Assembly: GCA_028551475.1 (NCBI GenBank)
Contig: CM052355.1
Location: forward strand, 30,097,580-30,161,579
Origin: Casuarina equisetifolia
Lineage: Eukaryota > Streptophyta > Magnoliopsida > Fagales > Casuarinaceae
Direction of reading: 5' to 3'
DNA: 64,000 nucleotides
Numbering within the stretch: position 1 is the stretch's first letter; every line of letters begins with the position of its first letter. The translations under genes were made by a program, and so were the position numbers. Shown piece by piece: positions 1 to 11,705 of this stretch. Below the pieces are notes generated by a model, which made no database searches, was not told where the DNA came from, and saw only the letters and a program-made list of their open reading frames with translations.

Positions 1-1463
1 GTAATGGCATGTGGGTCCTCATTCCTCCTCCTTCAGATACTCGTCTTATTGACTGCAAATGGATATTCAAAGTCAAGCTTCGCTTTGATGGTTCCCTTGA
101 ACGCTACAAGGCTCACCTCGTGGTGAAAGGATTTCACCAGCAAGAAGGTATTGACTTCACCTAAACTTTCAGTCCAATTGCCAAGCTGGTCACTGTTCAT
201 ACCATTCTTTCCTTGGCATATTCTCATGGGTGGACCATCTGCCAGTTGGATGTCTCCAACACCTTCCTTCATGGTCATCTCAATGAGGTCATCTACATGG
301 AGCAACCACCCGGCTTTGTGGACTCGTCTTGTCCTACCCATCTCTGTCGCCTCAACCGCTCCCTCTATGGACTCAAGCAAGCACCCCATGCCTAGTACCA
401 GCGGTTAAGCTCGTTTCTCCTCTCCATTGGCTTTCTCATCTCCACTGCTGACACTTCCCTGTTCACTCGCCATACACTGTGGTACAACATCCTCCTCCTC
501 GTCTATGTTGATGATATTATTTTGACAGGGTCCCTTCAAGCCCCAATTGCTGCTCTATTATAGGTTCTCCAACAGGATTTACGCTTAAAGACCTTGGTCC
601 CATCCACTACTTCCTTGGGGTTGAGGTGTAACCCACGATGGATGGGCTTCTTCTCCATCAGGCGAAATTTACTCATGACATCCTTGCTCGTGCCAAGATA
701 ACCGATGCCAAAGCAGTTTCCACGCCGTGCATCATTGATGATCCCCTTTCATTTTGGAATGGCGACCCCTTTCCTGATCCTGCTCTTTACTGCAGCATTG
801 TTGGAGCCCTCTAGTATCTCACTCTTACTTGGCCTGACATTGCCTATGCTATCAACACTGTCTGCCAATTCCTTCACCCACCCACCACCGAACATTGGCA
901 AGCAGTTAAATGCATCTTGCGCTACTTGGCTAATGCTCCTCGCCTTGGTCTTTGCCTCACCAAGAGCTCCTCCACGTCTCTCCATGCCTTTTCTTATGCC
1001 AGTTGGGCCAGTGACCGTGACGATCGTCACTCTATTGGTGGTTTTTGCATCTTTTTGGGCACTAACCTTATCTTTTGGAGTTCCCGCAAACAACGCATTG
1101 TTGCCCATTCTAGTACTGAGGCTAAGAACAAGTCCCTCACCGACACCACTGCTGAACTTATGTGGATTGAGTACCTCCTCAGAGATCTTCATGCCTTACC
1201 TCCTCATCCACCTACCTTGTGGTGTGACAATCTCTTTGCTCTCTACTTAACTGCCAACCCCGTGTTCCATGCTCGCACCAAACATATTGAGATTGATTTC
1301 CATTTTGTTCGCGAGCGCCTGGCCCGTGGTCAACTTTATTTGTAGTTTATTTCCTCCGTGGATCAACCGGCTGACATCTTTACCAAAGGCCTCTCCTCTA
1401 CTCAGTTTCATCTTCTCTGTTCCAAGCTAACAGTGAAATCTGCCCCATCAGCTTGCAGGGGGT
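1..1463 (+). mobile_element. Ty1/copia retrotransposon, degenerate 3' part of pol
   Basis: The translation covers the end of copia pol: the start of reverse transcriptase (CKWIFKVK, the region around QLDVSNTFLHGH), the YVDD catalytic box at 504-515, and RNase H with the copia hallmarks YANAPRLG, SSTEAK and [13 protein letters not shown], ending at DQPADIFTKGL. It is dead. In-frame stops lie at 162-164 (TAA), 393-395 (TAG), 561-563 (TAG) and after codon 1342, and the frame changes near 578-580. A purine-rich tract at about 1456-1463 precedes the LTR. The integrase, gag and 5' LTR would lie left of the window. The product resembles that of the minus-strand element at 24-29 kb, so both belong to related copia lineages. 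Confidence 0.93.
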
Positions 1464-1836
1464 TGTTAAAGGATGTCTCCATGCCACCTGTACATGCCAC
1501 GTCAGCCGATGTTGCCACGTCACCAATCATGCCACATCAGCCCTAAACGCTCTAGACCCAGTCGCCTGCTTGGATCTCTCGACCCGCGCTGTTACCCACT
1601 TCACCTGTGATTGTGTTCGTCATTCGTCCAAAATCTTCTCTGCCACCATCTATGATTTCCTTCCAAATTTAACAAATTTGATTTGTATCTATTTTGTGAA
1701 GATTTTTGATTTTATAAATGATGTAAAGCATCATATATATTGTAATTGTTATGTGAATAAAATCATCGGGAAAATTCTCACGAAATCGTACATTAGGGTT
1801 TCTTTCTCTCACCAAAATTTCACAAAATTCTGGTCA
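1464..1836 (+). repeat. 3' LTR of the copia element (right edge approximate)
   Basis: The sequence begins TGTTAAAGG directly after the polypurine tract that follows the RNase H end, as expected for a copia 3' LTR. The right edge is inferred: a CA dinucleotide at 1835-1836 (TGGTCA) lies just before oxidase homology starts, but no partner LTR or target duplication is available in the window to fix it. Confidence 0.65.
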
Positions 1837-1849
1837 CCTTCTCCGACCT

Positions 1850-2492
1850 TGTTTTCTTTCAAAAACCCTTATTGGGTCATGGAAGACATGTCGATAGCTC
1901 GAGTGATGGGTGATATGTTGCTCCTTCCCAACGGAGATGTGATTATAATAAATGGTGTGGGGCTTGGCACAACTAGTTGGGAAAATGGCTGAGACCCGAT
2001 GAGAGAACTGGTTATCTATCGCCCTTCTCAACCCTTCAATTAATGCTTCTCCGTCATGCTAGCCTTGTCAACCCCAAGACTATCATTTCTCGGCCATTCA
2101 CCAGCGTAATCCACATGTATATTATCACTTCACCAATGTCGAGTTCCCTATTGAACTAAGCCTAGAGGCCTTTTCTCCACCCTATTGTCAGTGAACTACA
2201 CTTTGATTCGACCTAGTATTTTGTCGGTAAACAAGTTTGTAAGACACAGGGAGGTTTTCATGGGGACTTTCACCTTGCTTGTGTATTTGACAGTGCAAGT
2301 TATTTCTATAGGGATTATTGCTATGTCCTTCACAATGTTAATGTTGGTTGCAGTTACATGCTTGGCACAAGGTGTGTATAATGCAACCATGATGAGTCAT
2401 CCATAGCTGAGGTCGCACCTCTGGGCTATTATATGTTGTTTGTAATGCATGCTCGAGTAGCTAGTTCTTAAATGTGGTTGAGAGTGCAGTAA
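1850..2492 (+). pseudogene. galactose/glyoxal (aldehyde) oxidase GLOX-like pseudogene, C-terminal part
   Basis: Three frames together read as the C-terminal half of a plant GLOX-type copper-radical oxidase: WVMEDMSIARVMGDMLLLP and TSWENG near 1857-1989, then NPHVYYHFTNVEFPIELS near 2110-2160, then IRPSILSVNKFV and CLAQGVYNAT, and a final GYYMLFVMHA ending at the TAA at 2490-2492. The family oxidises small aldehydes or alcohols in the apoplast and makes peroxide. This copy is broken: Arg after WENG is a TGA (1990-1992), there are frameshifts between about 2030 and 2110 and near 2183, and a stop lies before the last MWLRVQ. The copia LTR ends within about 20 bases of the homology, so the element probably landed inside this gene copy and the N-terminal half would lie left of the window. 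The family identification rests on recalled conserved motifs. Confidence 0.82.
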
Positions 2493-3224
2493 TAGGGCTT
2501 TGGTGGTATTGGGTTGGTGAGCCGCTTGTAAATGCGAATAAGCTTTGTTACATTCCTATTTGAGAAACTTTAGGGGTTAGGATGAAGATATGTGGAGTAA
2601 CATTAGGTGATTATGGTTGGGCTTTAGTTAACTTGTTAATTTAACGTTATGCTAGCAGGATCTTAAATCTCTTAATTTTAAATTTAACATTTGGGTTTGT
2701 GAGTTTAAATGCATGCACATATGGATAAAAAAAATTAATTAACAAAGTTAAAACAACATGTTTTAGACTTGTGTTCTAAATAAAGTGATATCATCATCAT
2801 TAACTCTAGCTTAGACAATTATGTTTTTATCATTTTTCATAATCTTAGGTCGTTAAAGCCACATGAATATCATAGAACTATTCCTACTTTTTCTTAAATT
2901 GTTAAGCTAGACTTCCCCAAATATAAAGGGAAGACAACGGGGATGATGGACCAGAAAAGGTTGCAAAGCTAAAGGAGTCGAGGAGATTTCAAAAGTTTCT
3001 TTCAACGCCATCTGTTGAGTGAGAACATTGTTGACCATGCTAGTCTTGGGTAGTTTGTTGATTGTTTAATATCAATCTTGTGGCAACAAAAATTATTGCA
3101 TAATCACAATAGATGGAACACTACTTTCATGGAGAAATTGTTGCTAGCTATTCAATTTACATCCATCAACGTCCTCTATCTAGTTATTCAATCAACTATA
3201 CAAAAAGGAGCTCTTAGAGACGTA
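2493..3224. other. intergenic, no gene recognised
   Basis: AT-rich sequence downstream of the oxidase relic. I see no open frame with recognisable motifs, no RNA gene and no clear mobile-element ends. Part of 2640-2760 loosely resembles 33085-33160, which suggests an old shared repeat. Confidence 0.4.
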
Positions 3225-3860
3225 TGAGGGGTATCTAAGCTACTTAGATCTCATGAAAACTCAAATCCAATTTCAAATAGAAAGCAAGTCCCTTCAACCA
3301 ATCATGGAGTCCAGCAAAAACACCAAAATGCCCAGAACATTCTCATTTATTTTATGATGTTTCAGCCTGTGGGTTTGCGCAAAAGTTGGATGGATCACAC
3401 ACATTGATAGCCTTCCACGGGCGAATGAATTGTATATCAATTTACAAACTGCAGGCAGCATGGACTCAAATACTGCCCACAATAATGCAGCCTTATCTTG
3501 CCACTTATAATAACCGCCATGGATGCATAACTCATCAAATGAAATTTCAATTCCATGACTATTTACTCTAATAAAAGTACAACGGTTAAATTGTGACAAA
3601 AACTAGTTCTATCATGACAACTCACAAAAATTACATTAAGATCTATACCAACCATAACAAAAATTTCAGAAACTTAAATTTATCTATACCAATCACAACA
3701 AAAATTCAAAAACTTAAATTTTTACTTACCAATAGGCCCTTTGAATCTACATCAACTGCAGCAGTAATTTAAAACTTGAATTTATATTTTAGTTGATGTA
3801 AGTCCCATTTAGTGGTTTTATGACTGATGTGACAAAATGTGGTTTGTTGTAATATAAACA
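3225..3860 (-). repeat. dispersed repeat, copy 1 (inverted relative to 31.5-32.1 kb)
   Basis: The reverse complement of this segment aligns along its length with 31465-32085, with indels. Shared stretches include a TTTGTCACAT..AGTCA start, a TTGTGGTTGGTATAGAT-like block and a GGGACTTG..TTTCTATTTGAAATTGGAT end. Both copies read NSHGI(E/D)I..LC(I/T)HGG and, later, SFARGR or LARGR followed by IHPTF, so the ancestral element may have been partly coding. I cannot assign a family and see no terminal repeats. Confidence 0.7.
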
Positions 3861-4139
3861 ATGCTTGAATCCATTTTAAGCCATTTATCTTTCACTATCT
3901 AACTTGTTAAACATTTTTGGTTCGTAAAAAAAAAAAAATCGTAGCCAATGAATCATCAAATATTATGTTATTATTGTTATAGTTCCAATATATTCCGATT
4001 TCTTTTCACAAGTTTTCTTGAAATCAAAGGTCACTAAAATAAAAACTCTAGTCCCTGATGGGGCAACGATGTTGTTGATATAACTGCTAAGGCATTTGTT
4101 GGCTTACAAAGATAAACATAATGTAGAATTCCGCAAGGC
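3861..4139. other. AT-rich spacer, nothing recognised
   Basis: Contains a short A run near 3927 and otherwise nothing with coding or RNA-gene character. Confidence 0.4.
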
Positions 4140-4480
4140 TGTCGCGATTCCCATTTCAGGACCCAGGATCTGCTGGTTTGTGTAAGGCAGCAAGTGCGTG
4201 ATTGTGGGGAAGAAGTTTCCCAAACGAGATTGTAGAGGATTTTCCGTTGACGGCTGATGAAGATTTCTCCTGTTCTATTGAGGGGAAATTCGACGGTTTA
4301 AGGAGGGAAAAATCTGCCCTTGTACGTCGAGGTCTTGGTTTGGAGAAGAGCTTGCGATTGCCGTTTTGGGCGTCTTGATGAGGGGTTGAATTTGGGCGTT
4401 TTCCAGGCGAGGTGCGGAAGAGGGAGATGCATTTTCCTTAAAACTGCTGGAGAGAGAAGCGCGCACAACGGAAGAAGACG
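4140..4480 (-). pseudogene. possible 5' gene fragment, unidentified
   Basis: This is a GC-richer island in AT-rich surroundings. On the minus strand one frame reads MRASLSSSFKENASPSSAPR down to about 4330. A neighbouring frame then continues coding-like (SLLKPSNFPSIEQEKSSSAV, ISFGKLLPHNHALAALHKP) to a stop near 4158. The frame change suggests a broken first exon of a nuclear gene. The Ser-rich basic start could be a transit peptide. A telobox-like AAACCCTAAACCC lies upstream on its 5' side (about 4619-4633). I do not recognise the family. Confidence 0.3.
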
Positions 4481-4910
4481 ACGCCGCGGTGTAACGCTGA
4501 CGTGGAATTCATGAGTGGATTAGTGACTCCAGCGTGGCAGAGATGATGTGGAGGAGTGGACGTGGCACTTTATGGACTTTAATCGTTTAATAGTTGTTAA
4601 GTATTATGGACTACAACTAAACCCTAAACCCTGCAATATTCTGCTTTTACAATTCGAAGTGCGGTCATTAACTCTTTCCTCCTCCCAAGGCCGTCAATTC
4701 TTTTTCTGCTCCCAAACGACGGCTTGTACTCAAAAACTTGTTTGAGCCGTGAAAACCGCAAAGCTTGAACATCAACGCCTCAAACGCTGTTTTAAAAGGA
4801 AGGATTCTAGAGTTAGTATTGTAGAATCAGCACTGATTGGTGTGCTGCGAGCCCGAGATTGGTATCGATCAACATTGGGTACCATAGTCTACTCTATACA
4901 TGAGCTTGTG

Positions 4911-5000
4911 TCCACACATTTCTTTCCCATAGCTCTGCACGAAAAATTTTAACTATCCACACATTTCTTTCCCATAGCTCTACACGAAAAATTTTAACTA
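4911..5000. repeat. 45-bp tandem duplication, two copies
   Basis: Bases 4911-4955 and 4956-5000 are the same 45-bp sequence (TCCACACATTTC...TTTTAACTA) with one difference, G versus A, in the middle (GCTCTGCAC/GCTCTACAC). The near identity implies a recent local duplication. Confidence 0.95.
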
Positions 5001-5524
5001 TCTTTTGCCGGTTTTTCATTCTTTCTGCCCACAGTAATGCTCATTTTTTCTTTCCTGCCACTGGTTGTGAATGCATGTGGTCCTCCCACCAATTAGCATC
5101 ATTCTTGGTCAAGGGCTAGCAAAAATGCTTTTGTTCCTGAAGCTAATTTTGTGATCTTATTTCCCCAAATTGTTCTTTAGGTGATGTGGAAGAAAAGGAC
5201 CTTAAAATCCAACAATATCAACTGCCGATTGGCTTAGAAGTGTGAAGTGTCTTAATTTGTCACGAATCCCATTTCAGGTAAGGTCATACAAAATATAAAA
5301 AAGTGAAGGAAACAAAACATGTGTAATGAATAGGAGCCCGGGTATTATATTTGCGAGGGTAAATATAGAAATAGAGAAACTGCATGTCGAGCAAGACAAA
5401 AAGCATTAAAATAATGATTTATTAAAGGCAGCAAGTCAACAAGATCATATAAATTTAAGATATACAGCCCTTCTTTTATTGTTCTGAAGACATTTACATA
5501 AAAAAAAAAAAATCAAATATGTAT
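5001..5524. other. spacer before the array, nothing recognised
   Basis: AT-rich sequence with an A run near 5501. No open frame of note, RNA gene or element terminus is visible. Confidence 0.4.
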
Positions 5525-6060
5525 TAAGTGCAAGACTTAATACAATTTGGTTTCGGCATACTATGTCCATTGAAAACTACCAAAAGTTAGGGATGTGTTT
5601 TTGATAGGTCTTTTCTACCCCTAGTAAAGTTTATAATGCATTCATTTGGTCATTCGTGAACTCAAAATGGGCAACGCTAAGACACTGATGGCAAATGAAT
5701 GCAGTTAAGTAATATATGCAATAGCTTAAATATAAGTAAATTAAGCAGTTTAAATATAAGTTTCAATGTAAATATTATAAAATTAGGCTTCCAATAAGAA
5801 TGAAAAGAGATACAAATATATAATCTTCATAACTTGTGTTTTAAACAAAGTAACAACCTTAGTCAATTGGAGACCAGTTGCCCAAAAACACGAGCTTTAT
5901 ACATTTTCCTCAAGTGGCAAAGAAGGAGCACATTAGAACTAGGTTTATCTTGATAACATTTATAGGTCCTAGTGCCATATATTTTATAGTAAACACACCA
6001 CATGATTGTGTATGTCACAGCAACAAAGCTCCCCATTTATCATTGCCCTTCCGATAGGAA
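5525..6060 (+). repeat. direct duplicate of 10400-10920 (array left flank)
   Basis: From about 5546 this segment aligns with 10420 onward. Both contain CCCCTAGTAAAG or CCCTTAGTAAAG, then CATTTGGTCATTCGTGAACT, then matching text up to CTCAAGTGGCAAAGAAGGA. An A/D module follows each copy, so this stretch is either part of a longer ancestral unit or was carried along by a segmental duplication of about 4.9 kb. Confidence 0.85.
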
Positions 6061-7799
6061 TGACTAGGACTAGTGGACTTAGGGAGGCCCCTTTCACTTG
6101 TGACAATTTGGAGTTCTTTAAGGCCCTCTTTGTAAAGTTTGGTTCTTTCTCTTGGAGAGCCCCCTTTCACTTATGACATTTGGATTGTCCATCCATCAAT
6201 CAAATAATTATTGATGCTTCTACTTTCCTTATATAAAGCCACCATACCCTTCTCAATTTTTGAATTTTTTCATTTGGTACCGCATTTTCTGATCATAGAT
6301 GCTGAACATGTCCTTTTCTCTCTCCCACCTCCCTTTGCTTAATACCTTTTCTAGGGTCCACTAGTCCACGCTTTTGTTCATCCACTTCATCTTTCGTCGA
6401 TTAGCAAGTCCCATTAGGTGCCTTGTTTAGGGTTGGTCACCTAACTTGTTATGGAAGGGTGCAGGGAAACAGGAAATCAAGGAAAAAAGGAAGAAGAAGA
6501 GGCAGTGTTGGGGGTATTTTGTCAAATATACGTTGTACTTGCAAACAAACTTGCCAAAAAGCCTATAAGAATAGTACGGTGAAAGACAAACAAAAGAAGG
6601 TCTCTCTTTGTAAAGTTTATTAAAGGTCCTCATTTGTCATTCTCCCTAAAACACACTTAAACAGACTATGAAAGCATAAAAAAATAAAAAACACAAAAAC
6701 AAGAATGACTAGGACTGGTGAACTTAGGGAGGCTCCTTTCCCTTGTGATAGTCTACAATTCTTCAAGGCCCCTTTTTTGTAAAGTTTTGGTTCTTTCCCT
6801 TTGTAGCCCCCATCTAATAATCGAATTGTCCATCCATCAATCAAACAGTTATTGATGCCTCTACTTTCCTTATATAAAGCCACCATACCCTTCTCAATTT
6901 TTGTATTTTTTCTTTTGGTGTTGCATTTTTTGATCAAAAATGCCAAGCATGTCCATTTTTCTTTCCCACCTCCCCTACTTCATACCTCTTTGTAGATCCA
7001 CCAATCCATGCTTTTGTTCATCCACTTCACCTCTTATTGGTTAACAGGTCACATTATGTGCCTTGTTGAGGGTTGGTCACTTGACCTATTATGGAAGGAT
7101 GCAAGGAAGTGGGAAAACATGGAAAAAAGGAAGAAAAAAAGGTAGTGTTAGGGGTAGTTTTGTCAAATATGCATTGTACTTGCTAACAAACTTGCCAAAA
7201 AAGCATGTAAGAATAGTATAATGAAAGATAAACAAAAGAAAGTCCCTCTTTGTAAAGTTTATCAAAGGTCTCCATTTATCATTCCCCTTAAAACACACTA
7301 AAAAAAACTATGAAAGTGAACAAAGAAGACCAAAACATGAATAACCAGGACTAGTAGACTTAGGGAGGTACCTTTCATTTGTGATAGTTTGCTAGTCTTC
7401 AAGGCCCCTATTTGTAAAGTTTTGGTTCTTTCTCTTAGTAAACCCCACTGACAATTGGATTTTCCATCCATCAATCAAATGGTTATTGATGCTTTTACTC
7501 TCCTTATATAAAGCCACTATACCATTCTCAATTTCTGCATTTTTCTTGGTGCCTCATTTTTTTATCAAAGATGTTGAGCATGTCTCTTTTTCTTTCCCAC
7601 CTCCCTTTACTTCATACCTCTCCACGAGTCAGCCAATCCATGCTTTTGTCCATCCAACTTACCTCCCATATGTTAACAAGTCTCTTTAGGTGGCTTACTA
7701 AAGGTAGGTCACTTGACTTGTCACCCATTTCTAAAGAACTATCACCCATTTCTAAAGAACTATCACCTATTGCTTCCATAAAGTGGTAGGAAAGTATTG

Positions 7800-8115
7800 A
7801 CAGCAAAAAGGAGCAATTATGGAAGTAGTTTGTCTTTTCTATTGCTAAGAAGACCAAAAGACTGATATCATATATAGTTACAAAAGTCTTGGCAACCTTG
7901 GCACTATTTGCCAAGGAAATCTGCGCACTTGGTGTATTATATGCCAAGGAAGTCCTAACAGTCTTGGTATTGTATGTCAAGGAGATTTGCTCACTTAGTG
8001 CACTATATGCCAAGAAAGTTTTGTCAGTCTTGGTATTGTATGCGAAGGAAATCCTCACACTCTTGGTTCAATTACCTAAGGACATTAAAGGAATTTTGGT
8101 AGTGTTAATATAGGT
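7800..8115 (+). repeat. array module B: five 33-bp subrepeats, open frame
   Basis: AAGG(A/G) anchors at 7913, 7946 and 7979 are exactly 33 bp apart and continue at the same step with point changes. The frame 7889-8113 stays open and reads alternating 11-residue units of the type LYAKEVLTVLV and LYAKEICSLSA, then LPKDIKGILVVLI. No function recognised. Confidence 0.85.
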
Positions 8116-10244
8116 AGTCATCATAGTAATGATTACAGTCTTTCTTAAGGATGTCCAAATTTTATGTTTAGGTGTGTTGGAGCATTAGGAAGTTGGTATT
8201 AATTGCTTGTAATTGCTACTAAAGAAGGCCAAAGTTCCTACCAAGAAGGAATGAGACCAAAGTTGTTACCAAAAAGATGCATGCCTAGAGTTAGGTATTA
8301 TTTAACTATAAATAAATTCATTATAAGGTAGGAAATGAAAGTTGTAGTTAACTATAGTTGGAATACTTTTTATGGTGGATTTGTGCCTAAATTATGGGTT
8401 TAATTTTGGATATATATGATATATGTTTTTTAGCTTTAAGTTTTTATATTCAATTTTCTCCTTATGGTTGTCCAAAGAGCTTAATATAGGTTCGAAAAGT
8501 TAGTTTTCAAGAAAGGCTAGTTATGGAAAGGTGTGGGAAAGAAAGGAAGAAGAAGGGGTAGTGTTGGGGTAGTTTTGTCAAATACACATTGTACTTGCTA
8601 ACAAACCTGACAAAAAGCCTATAAGAATAATACGATGAAAGACAATAACAAAATGAGGTCCCTTTTTGTAAAGTTTAGTAAAGGTCCCCATTTATCATTC
8701 TCCTTAAAACACACTCAAGCAAACTATGAAAGTGCATCAAGAAGATTGAAACATGAATGACCAAGACTAGTGGACTTAGGGAAGCCCTTTTCACTTGTGA
8801 CAGTCTAGGGTTCTTCAAAACTTATTGGATTGTTTTGGCAATTCTTTTATGATAATTAGATTGTCCATCCATCAATCAAATGGTTGTTAATGCTTCTAAT
8901 TTCCTTATTTAAAGTCTAACTACCTTTCTTAAACAAACTATGAAAGCACACAAAGAAGACCGAAACATGAATGACCAGGACTAATGGACTTAAGGAGGCC
9001 TCTTTTACTTGTGACAATCTAGAGTTCTTCAAGGGCTCTCTTTGTAAAATTTGGTTGACATTTGCATCTTCCATCCATCAATCAAACGATTACTAATGCT
9101 TCTACTTTTCTTATATAAAGTCACCTTACCCTTTTTAATTTTTGCATTTTTTCTTTTGGTGCCACATTTTCTTATTAGAGATGTCGAGCATGTCCTTTTC
9201 TCTCTCCCACCACTCCATGCTTCATACCTCTTCATAGGTCCACCAATCCATGCTTTTGTTCATCCATTTCACCTCCAATCGATTAGCAAGTCCCATTAAG
9301 TGCCTTATTGAAGGTTAGTCACTTAACTTGTTATGGAAGGATGAGGGGAAGTAAGAAAGTGGAGAAAAAGGAAGAAAAAGAGGTAATATTAGGGGTAGTT
9401 TTGTTAAATATTTGTTGTACTTGCTAACAAACTTGCTAAAAAGCTTATAAGAATAATACGATGAAAGACAAACAAAAGAAGGTCCCTTTTTGTAAAGTTT
9501 ATCGAAGGTTCCCATTTTTCATTCCCCCTAAAACACACTCATACAAACTATGAAAGTGTACAGAGAAAACCAAAATAGGAATAACTAGAATTGGTGGACT
9601 TAGGGAGCTCCCTTCAGTTGTGACAATCTAGAATTCTTTAAGTGCCTTTTTCATGAAGTTTTGGTTCATTCTTTTGGTAGGCCCCCTCTAACAATTGGAT
9701 TGTCCATCCATCAATTGAACAATTGTTGATGCTCTCTTCATTTATACAAAGCCACCCTACCATTATCAAACAAACAATAAAAGTGCACAAAGAAGACCAA
9801 AATAGGAATGACCAGGACTAGTAGACTTAGGGAGACCCTTTCACTTGTGACAATTTAGAGTTCTTTAAGGCCCTTCTTTGTAAAGTTTTGATTCTTTCTT
9901 TTTGCAGGCCCCTTCTAACAATTGGATTGTTGATCCATCAATCAAACGGTTGTTAATGCTTTTACTTTTTTTATAAAAAGCTACTCTACCATTCTCAATT
10001 TTCATATTTTTTCTTTTGATACTGCATTTTTTATCAAAGATGTTGAGCATGTCTCTTTTTCTTTCTCACCTCCTTCTACTTCATACCTCTTCACTAGTCC
10101 ACTAGTCCATGCTTCCATCCATCCATCTCACCTCCCATTGGTTAGTAGGTCCCATTAGGTGCCATGTTAAGGGTAAGTCACTTGACCTGTCACCTATTTC
10201 TAAATAACTATCACCCGATGCTTCCATAGAGTGGTAGGAAGGCA

Positions 10245-10400
10245 TTAACGACAAAAGAAAGTAATTGCAGAAGCAATTTGTCTTCTCTATTAGTAAGGAG
10301 ACCGAAAGGCTAATATCCTATGTAGTTAAGGAAGTTCTTGTAGTCTTGGTACTGTTTGCCAAGGAAATCTACTCACTCAATCTTAATATTGTATTTAGTA
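10245..10400 (+). repeat. array module B, truncated
   Basis: The module starts normally (AAGGAGACCGAAAGGCTAAT, GTTAAGGAAGTTCTTG) and keeps one subrepeat (GCCAAGGAAATC near 10357). It then breaks into the segment that duplicates 5525-6060, which marks a rearrangement joint near 10380-10400. Confidence 0.75.
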
Positions 10401-11384
10401 TAGAACTTTTTATAGTTTGGTTTTAGCATATTATCTCCACTGAAAACTATGAAAAGTTAAGGATGTCTTTTTTGACAAGCCTTTTCTACCCTTAGTAAAG
10501 TGTATAATGTATCCATTTGGTCATTCGTGAACTCAAAATGGGCAATGCTAGGATGCTAAACACAAACATATGCAATTGAGTAATATGTACAGCAACTTAA
10601 ATGTAAGTAAATCAAACAACTTAAATATAAGTTTCAATGTAAAGATTGAAAAACTGGACTTCCAAAAAGAATGAAAAAGAGATACAAATATATAATCTCC
10701 ACAACTTGTGTTTTAGACAAAGTAACAACCTAGGTCAGTCTGAGACTAGTTGCCTATATACATAAACTTCATACATTTTCCTCAAGTGGCAAAGAAGGAA
10801 CACATTGGAACTAGGTTAATCCTGACAACATTTGTAGGTCTTAGTGCCATATCTTTTATGGTAAACACACCACATGGTCATGCATGCCACAACATCAAAG
10901 GTCCTCGTTTAGCATTGCCTATAAAACACATTCAAACAAAGTATGAAAGCACACAAAGAAGACTAAAATAGGAATGACTAGGACTTGTGGACTTAGGGAG
11001 GCCTTTTCTACTTGTGACAATCTGGTGTTCTTTAAGGACTCTTCATAAAGTTTTGGTTCTTTCTCTTGGCAACCCCCCTCCGACAATTAGATTGTCCATC
11101 CATCAATTGCATAGCTATTGATACTTCTACTTTCCTTATATAAAGCTACCTTACCATTCTCAGTTTTTACATTTTTTCTTTAGGTGCCACATTTTTTATC
11201 AAAGATGTTGAGCATGTCCCTTTTTCTTTCCCACCTCCCTCTACTTCATACATCTTTGCTAGTCCACTAGTCCATGCTTTTGTCCATCCACCTTACCTCC
11301 CATCTGTTAGGGACTTGCTAAGGATAGTTCACCTAACTTGTCATCCATTTTTAAAGAATTACCACTTGTTACTTCCATAGAGTG

Positions 11385-11705
11385 GTAGGAAAGCATTAAT
11401 GGCAAAAAAAAACAATTACAGAAGCAATTTATCTTCTTTATTGGTAAGGAGACCAAAAGACTGATATCCTATATAGTTAAGAAAGTCTTGGTAATATTGG
11501 ATCTATTTGCCAAGGAAATCTGCTCACTTTGTGTACTATATGTCAAGGAAGTCCTAACTGTATTAATACTATACGCCAAGGAAATTTGCACACTTGGTGC
11601 ACTGTATGCCAAGGAAGTCTTGGCAGTCTTACAATGCCAAGGAAATCATTACACTCTTGGTTTAATTAGCTAAGGACATTAAGAGAGTTTTGGTAGTGTT
11701 AATCT
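11385..11705 (+). repeat. array module B: 33-bp subrepeats, open frame
   Basis: The same subrepeats as at 7.9 kb, in an open frame 11488-11673 with LYVKEVLTVLI, LYAKEICTLGA and LYAKEVLAVL units. The last subrepeat is shortened (CTTACAATGCCAAGG), which shifts the frame before the LAKDIK-like tail. Confidence 0.8.

Noticed and set aside
7800-8115. 33-bp repeats as a CRISPR-like array
   Set aside because: The units are contiguous without unique spacers and lie in a plant nuclear context. They are a coding-length tandem repeat.
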